NCBI GenBank assembly: GCA_015501595.1
Contig: JADNRX010000961.1
Coordinates: 1-17,226 of the forward strand
Length of the DNA: 17,226 nt
Origin: Hymenopellis radicata
Lineage: Eukaryota; Basidiomycota; Agaricomycetes; Agaricales; Physalacriaceae
Direction: 5' to 3'
Shown piece after piece: positions 7,871 to 17,226 of this stretch; the stretch's first letter is position 1, and every line of letters starts with the position of its first letter. A program made the translations under genes and the position numbers. The notes beneath the pieces are model-generated. The model was not told the DNA's origin. It saw only the letters and a list, made by a program, of their open reading frames with translations, and did no database searches.

Positions 7871-9340
7871 GGAACTTGAAAACAATTATATTCGTAATAT
7901 TTCGGAAGATATCGCGATGCCGTACGTTTTCCTTTGTCGATGCCTGATCGTATTGGTCGCCGTAGGCGTAAGACCACAGGTCGGCTTTGCTAGATGGTGG
8001 TATGAGAAAGACGTGTCTACGGAACGCCGGGCCGATCAAATTGAACTTTTCGACCACTGCCAGCCTGTATATATCCTGTCTGCACAAAATCTATCATGTT
8101 TCCTCAAAAATTGTTCAGATATCCTGCGCTTAACTCCTTGCGTTCCTCGACGACATTGCGGCATCCCCGATCTACAGTATCGCCCGTTACTGTACAAGTC
8201 CTGATTCAATGTGACTTTGGAAGCGTTTGGGAATGGGGCCAGCCGATGGTGAAAAGATGAGTTCGCGAGGAAGCGACTGTTAATGCATAATGACTAGGTG
8301 ATGCTCGAAATGAAACGACGATGAAGTGCTGAACAGAGACAAGAGCAACAACTTAACCCTATCCGTTCAACAAGGGATGATCATGGCAATCCAACCGAGG
8401 GTATCCTATTTCTGAAATACAATCGCGCAGGCATTCCCGCCACACTGGGGGCCACCAGCGCGATGCAAAACCTGCGCCCAATGCGCCGCGTCTTCCGGGA
8501 TCGTGCAAATTTTCGATCTTTTTCGATCGCGCCCTACGATAGGCAGACTTGATCAAAGCTGACACTTAATTTTGAGCCCTACGACCCATGGTACAACGCG
8601 CGCCATCCTCCCTACCGCCATGTACTTATCTCGTTCAAGGTCGGCTTTCACGCTTCCTCACATGCCAACACTGCAATCCGCTCATTCCATACGAAGACAA
8701 CACGTTCTCCTCGCCAGGCCAACACATATATTGCAAGGCTAGCCTCTCTCACTGGTTTCATTGCGGCGTAGCCGCTCGCTCAGAAAGGACGTCGGAACAT
8801 GATGCGAACATGCGGGACAACCTTGGATTCTGTTGGTGAGTTCTGGCTTCATCTCACGCAGGAGCTTGTCGACATATGTTTCCTCCAGTGTCTTCGCAAG
8901 CGCAGGAACGATATGAACAAGTCACGTCTCCGCTTTAAACAAAGCCTTTTCCGATTAAGTCAACGACTCTGATGCACATTCTACAGATTTAAGCATTGAA
9001 ACAAGTCCTGGCTGCTGCCGTCTAATATAAGACTCGGGAAACGACTGAATGGCGATCGAGGAAAGCAAGCTCTATTATATCATGCATGAGTACTTTCCAG
9101 CATCCGTGCCGCTATGCTTAAACTTCAGTGAAACTTGTGTACACAGGGCCTCTACGCTCGATGGGAACATTGAAGCGGTCTCTCAACCTTATGCATCCAA
9201 TCAACACAAACTTGTATTTGCCCTTACACCAGCATCATGATAAACGAACTAACGCGTATAGACGACATGCGAGCTCTGCGCGGTACACAGACACTTAAAT
9301 AGTACATGTACGACGCCCATTGCTTTCCCTTAACCTCGCC
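7871..9340. other. 1.47-kb stretch with no recognised gene
   Basis: Frames here are short and motif-free. The plus-strand frame at 7563-8204 begins antisense to GET2 and has no family features. A small frame at 8588-8839 (83 codons, several Cys and His, including LTCQHCNP) is too weak to call. The region should contain the GET2 promoter at its left end and the MFS promoter at its right end (TTAAATAG at about 9295-9302). Confidence 0.4.
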
Positions 9341-11866
9341 ATGTCGGAATTCAAGCCGCCCACGACACCATCTATCCCTTCTTCCCACCTCACTCCGAAG
9401 GAAGGAGTTGCATCTGAACCCTCTGATAGCCATGCTTCTGGCACCCCCGCACTTCCCCTCGGCGCATGCAGTACTGTTCCCATCTGGAAAGCGTCCCTCA
9501 TTCTCACCGCGCTCAGTTTACAATGGTTTTGCAAGGCCGGTGAGGCCATGAGAACGCCTTCACACTCAGTGACTAACGGCTCGTTCAAAGCTGGCGCAAA
9601 CGCGCTTAACGTCTCCGTTGGCTTCATCTCGCAATCTTTGCATTTCACAGAACAAGAGACAAGTTGGATTCAGGTATCGTCGAGATTCCGGCTGGTCAGG
9701 TACGTTTGCTGAAGTCACTTCTAGAGCGCGTATTCGCTGGGATCGGCATGCTTTCTCATGCTGTTCATTCCGATTAGTATTCAGGTCTTTCCCTTTGTTT
9801 TCTTCGGCGTGTACTAGTCACTCACTTCTCTAGTTTGGGGCTCGCTCTGTTTGGCTCTGTTCGACTCTTCTCTACATAGCTGGTATGCGGCTGTCTAAAT
9901 CATCGGCTCGTCTTACTCAGCCGTAACAGGTGCTATTGGTTGCTCTGCGACGCAGTGTGTCACTTGCCTCCATTGTTCTTATAAGAGTGTTGATACTTAG
10001 GTGGCGGCTACGCAGAAATGCAACACAGTTCCTTGCCTTTCGCACTCTGCAAGGCATTGGCGCCGCGGGATCGGTTCCCTCTGCGTTTCAAATGCTTCAT
10101 CAGGTCTTTCCTGGTACGTTGTAGTTGCATTGACTTTCAACAAGCTCGATACTATTTCATTCATTCAGTTGTTCCTGGCAGCACAGCGCGTGACATGGCG
10201 TTCGCTATCTTTAGTTCTGGCTTTTCCTGGGGCGGCGCCGTTGGTGTTGTCATCAGTGGTTTGTCTATACAGGTTGGTTTGTTCCAGCACGCGGAGCCGT
10301 ACCTTACTGAACGCCTATATGTTCAAGTACTCTGCTATTCAGTGGCGAGCAAGTAAGAGTCATAAGATGCGTTTATTATGCAGCTCTCATCCCTTTATAG
10401 TTTTTGTCATTCTAGCGTGTCTCTCTGCTGTGGCGTGGTCGTGCGTTTTAGCTTTTGCTCCTCCCAGTATTGTCGAACCTGTACCTGGCGGTGTCGACTA
10501 CACAGGCGGCTTACTCGTTACTGTGGCTCTCACATTGACGTTGTTTTCTCTATCCCAGGGAGTGAGTCATGTGCAATCGTTGCTGAAGTAACACCTTAAC
10601 CTCGCATTTTCAGAGTCATATAGGTTGGCAAACGCCATACGTGATTACTCTGCTCGTTGTGGGCATCGTGTTCTTCCCTATTTTCTATGCTTGGGAGGTT
10701 TACTTGGAGACTAATGGTCGCACGCCAATGATGTATCGCGATTTTTCTGTGTCCCAACCCTTCACTCAATACTAATGTCACACAGCCGGATGTCAAACTT
10801 TAGGCGTGGTCGTTACGCTCTCGTTTCCTTACTAAGTCTGGTTGGGTTCGTCCCTTGGATGATCTGGGACGTTCTCTCAGGTCTTTTCTGGCACACCGCG
10901 GGCTATTCTGCTGTGCAGGTCATGCTCCGATTTCTGCCTCTCTCCATCGCAAGTCCATTCCATGAACTATCCACATCTCAACATCGGGATAACGAAGATT
11001 TCAGGCTGGTTTAATTGCGCCTTCAATTACTACATATGCTTTGAGCAGGATGTCAACGCAGATTGTGTTTATTAGTAAGAGAATCATTGTTCCTAAACAC
11101 TTCTAAAGTTTCAACGCTAGCTGGTTGTGTTCTCGTCTTATGCTCCAACATTATTTTCGCCGTGGCAACTCCTCAGGATACTTATTGGAATCGTGGCCAG
11201 TGAGTGTTCGTTTAGTAGAACAATCGCATTCCTCACACCTCCTCCCCAAGGTTTCTGGCACCCGGCGTTGGGTAAGTTGACCTATATTATCCGTTTCTCG
11301 ACTAAATTTGCTCAAAAAGGCAGTTCGGGGTGACCTTTATTTGTGCGCACGTTTTTCTTTGCGCCACGATTTGGGCAACTCAAACTTGCTAGATATGTCT
11401 GGCTTGTTGTATCTTGTCGGTTGTGTACCACCAGACCAAGCGGCCGCCTCGGGGTCCTGGTATGCCGTTATATTGTCATTCAGCGTGGCTTTGGGTAACA
11501 TCGTGTATGGCCGCCTACCCATTACTCCGTATTGTCTTCGACCTTACAAGCTACGCTCGCAGTGCATTTGTTGTAATCGCAGACTATCCAACTACTCAAC
11601 CCAATATGTAAGTGACAACTCCCTACTACTCCATAACAACTCACATACCTGATTATAAGATGGGCGAATGGATATCGAACGAGCATTGCCTGGGCAGCTT
11701 TTACTACTCTCGCAGCCATACCAGCCTTCTGGGGAATCGGAACAGTAGGTGCTGATGTCTTGATTTGGCTTGTTCTGAAGACGCACAGCTTGGCAAGTCT
11801 GGTGAGACATTGAAGGCGAGGAAAGAGGCGGAGCTGGTCGTTGAAGACAAGCATAACCCGGCGTAA
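9341..11866 (+). CDS. Major facilitator superfamily transporter, frame-disrupted
   Basis: Most likely a 12-14-helix drug:H+ antiporter-like permease of the plasma or vacuolar membrane; substrate unknown. The start at ATG 9341 gives MSEFKPPTTPSIPSS, then VPIWKASLILTALSLQWFCK. Intron 9540-9590 has a GACTAAC branch point; exon 2 continues NVSVGFISQSLHFTEQETSW, and a later exon reads SAYSLGSACFLMLF. The most diagnostic part is NATQFLAFRTLQGIGAAGSV followed, after an intron (10114-10168), by ARDMAFAIFSSGFSWGG. Hydrophobic segments follow: FIVFVILACLSAVAWSCVL, GGLLVTVALTLTLFSLSQG, GWQTPYVITLLVVGIVFFPI, YALVSLLSLVGFVPWMIWDV, and WANGYRTSIAWAAFTTLAAI near the end; a charged tail stops at 11864-11866. 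I could not thread all exons in one frame, and the loop that should carry the MFS motif A (GRLADxxGRR type) is not found after LFI near 9775. It is probably a decaying pseudogene or an error-rich sequence. Confidence 0.75.
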
Positions 11867-12111
11867 ACCAGGAAGTTGAGGTGTATTTATAGTCGACCAT
11901 TCAGATTTGTGAACCCATTTCTTGAGGAATGCCACGTTCAGGCTGCTAGTTGGCGATTTCGTAAGTTAGGGAGAAGACAGCTAGTACTTGGAAGAGTATT
12001 CAGTGGAGTGCTGGCCAACGTTAGCCAAGTAACAGAGCGGGCAGAACAGTGTGTGAGCCAAAGCCGAGATGATGGTGAGAAGCCAAGTGATGCGCTCTGC
12101 CACCTACGCTC
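11867..12111. other. Spacer between the MFS gene and VPS54
   Basis: 245 bp separate the end of the MFS tail from the VPS54 start codon. The stretch presumably contains the VPS54 promoter. An open minus-strand frame covers it (12270-11938) but is mainly the shadow of VPS54 exon 1. No motif was recognised. Confidence 0.4.
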
Positions 12112-15100
12112 ATGTCGGAATCGAGCGCGACTGCGTCTCGTCCCCCGACTCCCGTCACGGGCGATACCGCTATTCCCAGTACTGCAAAGCCCTACAGATT
12201 CAATTGGGAGGCCTCCCGTCGGCCGGGCCCAGAGAGTGTCTCTGGCACGACCTCGGACGGCAGAGGACACGATGACTACTTTAATGCTATACCACAGCTC
12301 GGCAACCTCAATTTAAATACCTCAACGACGAGTCTCGCGTTGGGGTCAGTGCCGACCGAGTGGAGCAGTTCCAGACATGGGTTCAACGGTTCGAGTTAGC
12401 TAGTTTTTCGGAGCGTTACTGACACGCCGCAGCTATTTCCACTGTCCTCAATAATCCTCACAAGCGACAGGCCCCGCCCAAGGCCCATTCCGCGCTGCCG
12501 GCCGTACCCGCCGCTGAACTTCCGCGCGTGCGGAGGAAGGACTTTGACCCCTACCTCGAATCCATCTCCGCAGAATGGGACCGGTTTGAACATACTCACC
12601 AACCCGAGGCAGGGCCATCTACACTCAGTCAATCCACATCACACTCTACCCTCCCGGCTGTCCAATCGCTGCCCTCTCTCGAGGCAGTTCCGCGGGTGTT
12701 CTTCGCGCCAAATTTTGACTTGGCCGACCCCAAGACATTCGCAGCCGTCACTGAGCTTGACGGAGATGATGCGAAGCTGATCCCGCCGCACTAGCCCATT
12801 CTCTACCACTCATGGAAAAAACTCTCGCATTACGCTGACACCGTTGAGATGCATCTGACCCATGAAATCTCTCTCCGTTCCTCTTCGTTCTTCGCTGCCT
12901 TGTCTAATCTTCATCACCTACAAGCAGAATCAACATCATGTCTGACACAGATATCACGGCTACGCGATATGCTCAAGGAAGTGGACGAGGATGTCGCGAA
13001 GCGCGGTTTGAAGGTGATTCAGCTGGAACGCCGGATGCAGGATATGAACAAGGTCGAGGAGGGCGTGGTCGGTGTCAAGGGAGTTGTTGACATGTCCGGC
13101 AATGCTCGCAACCTTCTTGCGCAAGGGAAGTGGGGAGAGGCTTTAGGCGTTGTGGATGCATTAGAGAAGTCCTGGACATCGATGAATGATCCCGCACCAC
13201 CGAATGGTTCTGCGAAACCTGCCTCATTACTTAACGGTCGATTATCCCTCTACCGCCACACCTGAGGAATCGTCAGACGCGCCTGACGGCCCCCCACTAT
13301 CAATACCTCTTTCTTCTCTGCGAGCGTTTTCTGCCCTTCCTGGCCATCTTCGAAGTCTTACTATGGAGATTGTCGCGTCGCTGTCGACAGATTTCTCTGT
13401 CGCGCTCCGAAATGATCTCATGGAACGGGTGGACAACGAGGCGCACGGTCTTTCGCGTAATAAAGTCAACGAAAGGCTCAAGGTCAAAGTCGAACCGTTA
13501 CTGGAAGGTCTTGTTCGAACAAAGGGAATCAGAGAGGCAACGTTATCCTGGCGGGAGACTGTCCTTGCAGAAATGGGAAACATCGTGCGGAAAGTTCGTG
13601 CCCCAGATACTCAATGTTGGCGCGGGTTCCTCACTTCAGTCTAGAACTTCCCATCTTTAGAAGGAGATGGCGCGAACTCCTCTACACCAGATAAAGTCTC
13701 CTCAAATGGATCTGAGTCTCGGTGGGTCTTTTTCTTGCCCATAGTTTGTCTGCGCACGTGTCTGAATATTTCTAGACCTGGTTTGGGAGCACATCTCCGA
13801 GAAATGACACATTCCGACTTCATGAATGTTCTCTCTCTGACGTACAAAAGGCTCTTGAAGGCGATCGAAGGTCTCCAGACACAAGGAACGTTGGTAGGCG
13901 AGGTCGTGGGCGCAATATACAGTTTGCGGTACGCGTTCTTTCGGAAGAATCTTGCGAACGATACTCACATGTAACCTTAGTCGCCAGTCTAATCCTGATA
14001 CGCTTCAACTCGACTTTACGGATATTCTCGGCTCAGCCACCGAGCTGGCGCATGTCCTTGTTTCGAAGGTTATCGCTACACGTTCCGAACAGCATACGTC
14101 ACTTCCACTACACGAGTTTTGCGAATTCTTCAATGCGACATGGTCCTTCGTAATCGATTGCGAGGTACTTTGTCGACGGATGGTAGTAGGACTCCGAGGC
14201 GCAGTTGTAGGACAGGTCGGTAGCTTGTCCTGCACTTCTTCCGCAACCATGATTTTGATCTTTCCATAGGGTAAGGCCTTCTTGCAGGTCTTTCATCAAA
14301 CTCGCCTCAATCAATCGGCGAAGCTCGTGGAGGATGAGCTCTGGAATCCTCGAGATGTGCCGACGGAGTTGCAGCATATCGTTAACCTTTTAGTGGATTC
14401 CGCGGTCCAGGACGCACCGGAATTGGTACTTTCGTCGTCGAATGCAGAGCGAAACAAACCGGACTCGAGCGCGCCAACCAGTCCGAACTCTAAATCTCCC
14501 GCGAAAGCAATCAAATCCCTCTTCTCATCACCGGCATCCTCACCACCTGCACCGTCTGCATCTAGCAAGAGTCTGCATATTGAAGACCGGACATATTTCA
14601 CTGTAGCGGCAACATCAGAGGTCCTGACCTTACTGCTGGATTACCTCAAGGTCATTGTCAATCTGGGCATGCTAGTCACAGACACCATGAGCCGAGTCAT
14701 CGAATTCCTGAAGGCGTTTAATTCACGGACTTGTCAAGTCGTGTTAGGCGCGGGGCCATGCGGTCTGCTGGTTTGAAGAACATCACAGCAAAACATCTTG
14801 GTATGTTATCGCTGTCGTATTCGCCAGATAGGTCATTCATATGATTTTGACTAGCACTCGCTTCACAATCTCTATCGATAATGGTTGCTCTCATTCCATA
14901 TGTTCGCGAAACATTCCGACGGCACCTGAGCTCTAAGCAAGCCGTCATGCTAGTGGAGTTTGACAAGTTAAAACGGGTGTGATCTTTTTCATCTCCGCAT
15001 TATAGCTGACGTGGACTAATGCGTAGTGTGTAGGACTATCAAGAACATCAGAATGAGATTCACGCTAAGCTGATTGCGATCATGGGCGACCGTCTCTCTG

Positions 15101-16174
15101 CGCATGTCAAGTCATTAAAGGTACTTGTTCGTCTCGAGAGTGCGTCCTCTACTAACGTTCTACAGGCTGTGGATTGGAATGTTCCCAAGCCAGGAGGCGG
15201 CGTGAATGACTACATGGAACTTCTCGTCAAAGAGACCGTGACACTGCACAAGGTTCTGTCCGTTATCTTTCGACCTCCGTTGTTCAGGTAATTCACGCCG
15301 AGTTTCTCTCGGTCTGTGTTCTCATTCTTCCGTTCTATACAGGATGTCATGACACAAGTATTCGCTGCGATCAATCACAGGTTGTCGGGAGAATACACCA
15401 AGCTGGAATTGCCTCATGTGGAAGCGAAAGACAGGTTTGTTTCTGTCTTTCATGATCTGTGACTCAGTGTTGATAACGGGGCATGTAACAGACTTCTAGC
15501 CGATGCGAGGTTTCTACACAAGAAGCTCGCTGCGCTGAACAATGTCGGAGTTCCGAGCAATATGCTTGAGGTTGTCATCTCTGAGAAGTCGTTACCTGGA
15601 ACTCCGAGAGCACCGACGCCAACGCCAAGTCAGACGCTTCCTAGTGGAAACCCAGCTGCGAGGTCAAGTACAAACTTGCGTCTGAAGGGATTACTGTCCG
15701 GGAAAGGACTCGCATTTGACAAGGCCCTCCCTAATCCGACAACGCCGTCTCGATCCTCAGTGTCATCCCGCCACCTCCGATGAACGACATCAAACAGTCG
15801 ACGAAATCGCACGATAGTGGAGATGCCTCGCCGCTACCAGCCCTCCCCCTTCAAGAAGGAGCAGCCTCCACCGGTGGTTTCAAAGAGATAGAAGCTTCTG
15901 TAACAGAACCTTTAGATTCAGAAGCAGCAGATACTGGGCCAGAGCGTATGGTTGAGATAACATTCAGCCAACCGAATCTCGACCTTCTGGATTAACTGTC
16001 GAAGACAGTAATGAAGGGCCAACAAATGATGATTCGACTCGATCAGATGGAGTAGAAGCGCAAACGAACTCTTTGCCACCTGATTCAACGAATGGTGTAT
16101 CGGCCAAGCATGCTGCCAGCACAGAGGCAGTTCAGACTCCACCTGAAAGCGACAATATCACCTGCACCTCCTGA
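12112..16174 (+). CDS. VPS54: GARP complex subunit Vps54, with several frame breaks
   Basis: Vps54 is one of four GARP subunits that tether endosome-derived vesicles at the trans-Golgi network. Exons: 12112-12388, 12433-13721, 13776-13928, 13981-14215, 14270-14800, 14855-14976, 15034-15120, 15166-15287, 15343-15434 and 15492-16174, with conventional borders; length is about 1,200 codons. The Ser/Pro-rich N-terminus is followed by RRKDFDPYLESISAEWDRF and a helical region (HEISLRSSSFFAALSNLHHL; QISRLRDMLKEVDEDVAKRG). Next come IPLSSLRAFSALPGHLRSLT, HLREMTHSDF, and the conserved C-terminal domain from about residue 758: TYFTVAATSEVLTLLLDYLK, MSRVIEFLKAFNSRTCQVVL, LIPYVRETFRRHL. Breaks: about 12772, A6 run 12816-12821, about 13225-13262, TAG 13642-13644, G4 at 14752, CC at 15260, CCC at 15767 and about 15985. 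Adding or removing one base at each indel restores the family sequence, so the gene may be intact in life. The tail after about 15780 is low-complexity. Confidence 0.93.
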
Positions 16175-17226
16175 AGCGGAATCATGACCACCTGCCATCT
16201 GTCTGGGAGGTTTGGATTAGCTGCCGTCCGTCTCCACGCAGAGTAGTGGCTTTTCGATGCTCCTGAGAGGAAGCATGATCATGTCCAGGACTCGCGCTAC
16301 TGGGATCCACGAGCACTATTTTAGACCTTGGGATTAGATTATCTCGTTATTCTAGCTGCAATTATCATTATGGACATCGGATTACGGTTGGACAGCGAGC
16401 GGTGACGAGGTATGGCAAATTTAAGCTATTTTGCAGCGGGTGGCGTCATTTAGGCCGGAGAATGAACTGTCACTCAGTACTCGATAGCCAGAAAGCTTGA
16501 TAACCCGGGTGTTCGTTGGTGGAGCGATCCCGACCGGGGACCTCGAGGCAAGGTCGGTCCTCTTGTCCTATAAAAGTCCTAACTAGGTCCGATTGCTTGG
16601 GTCAACGGGGTACGAATGTGCTGCCGTGCTTACGGCTTACCGTCTCGACAACAGATACTGAGTGGCTCCTAACGACGCGTATGTAAGGTTTACCTCGAGA
16701 TTTATCGAGGCCAATCGATTTCGCACGAGACCGAACGTGCTGCGCGTTCATGAGGCCAAGCACGAGTGGTACGATAGCGGGGGAAATTTGGGGCGTTGTA
16801 GAACATTGTTGGTCCATATGACTGGCATAACGAACCTGGTTCGGGCATGTGCAGATGCGGTACCTCTGATGTAAGTCATAACGGGAGGATGCCCACTTGT
16901 TTTCGGCTCGGCTCGAGTCGGTTCTTGAGAACAATGGAAACTTGGGCTTCACACGTCACTGGGGGGTGGAAGCGCCGGCTAGCGTGGATCTCCCAGGCGG
17001 AATCAAAGCCCTTCGAAGGAGACAAAGCGCTCCCACGGGGAGAAATGCTGGTCTAGCATGCATCCATACCCCAGGGTACCGGACGGCCGTTGTATTGACA
17101 TTCGAGGCTTGTTAATATAGATCGCGCGTATTTGGCTAGCTCTATGCTCATAAGTACGCGAGTTACGGTGTTTGCGAGGTCGTACTGATCAACTTGATCA
17201 GTGAAAAGGAGTCGGCAGGCAGAAAA
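16175..17226. other. 1.05-kb stretch with no recognised gene
   Basis: Open frames are short and unconvincing. Visible items are a TATAAAAG box at 16569-16576, downstream of an imperfect CCGACC...GGTCGG inverted repeat (16530-16557) that contains CCTCGAGG, and a small hairpin CCTCGA/TCGAGG (16693-16710). The TATA-like context could come from a promoter or a solo LTR, but I found no terminal repeats, primer-binding site or coding sequence to support either. Confidence 0.4.
17184..17202. repeat. Perfect 19-bp palindrome
   Basis: ACTGATCAA and TTGATCAGT are exact reverse complements around a single central C. A dyad this size suits a dimeric DNA-binding protein, but it lies next to no recognised gene within the window. 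Confidence 0.5.

Noticed and set aside
7563..8204. 213-aa plus-strand frame
   Set aside because: It begins antisense to the well-supported GET2 exon and shows no domain; its upstream part is the shadow of GET2.
8588..8839. 83-aa frame with several Cys and His, considered as a LIM or zinc-binding protein
   Set aside because: Cys/His spacing does not form a convincing zinc site, and there is no supporting exon or family match.
16480..16620. LTR retrotransposon end suggested by TATAAAAG and nearby inverted repeats
   Set aside because: No matching second LTR, primer-binding site, or gag/pol coding sequence in the window.

Overview
The window looks like nuclear DNA of a filamentous basidiomycete, most likely an Agaricomycete. 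The genes carry many short introns (45-57 bp) with GT...AG ends and CTAAC/CTGAC-like branch points. Genes are closely packed on both strands, and the recognisable proteins (YL1/Swc2, Get2, a L51/S25/CI-B8-domain mitoribosomal protein, Vps54, CaiB-type CoA-transferase, MFS) read like mushroom-group orthologues. I had no database, so the species is unknown.

Layout. (1) 1-859, minus: 3' half of a fungal CoA-transferase family III (CaiB/BaiF) gene. It runs off the left edge, has correct splice sites and is broken by about five single-base indels. (2) 860-4366: gene-poor, repeat-bearing spacer with a two-unit telomere-like motif touching a 19-bp inverted repeat, a CCCG-rich hairpin, a roughly 22-bp-period array of about 19 AAATCTCGCG-like units (2952-3394), and a possible unidentified exon set on the minus strand (3684-4057). 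(3) 4367-7870: compact housekeeping core. VPS72/SWC2 (minus) is divergent from the mitoribosomal gene (plus) across 75 bp, and that gene ends tail-to-tail with GET2 (minus), 59 bp apart. (4) 7871-9340: no gene recognised. (5) 9341-11866, plus: MFS transporter, clear by homology but not assembled into one reading frame. (6) 12112-16174, plus: VPS54, ten exons, about 1,200 codons, with seven or more one-base frame breaks and an in-frame TAG. (7) 16175-17226: no gene recognised.

The genes do not form a pathway. They are separate housekeeping functions: chromatin remodelling (SWR1 complex), mitochondrial translation, tail-anchored protein insertion (GET), endosome-to-Golgi tethering (GARP), plus one metabolic enzyme and one transporter. 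The features most worth a second look are the AAATCTCGCG array and the uneven distribution of frame breaks. GET2 and the mitoribosomal gene are perfectly open, whereas the CoA-transferase, MFS and VPS54 genes carry many single-base indels, several in short homopolymers, which points either to sequence error or to local decay. I found no convincing new multi-gene system.
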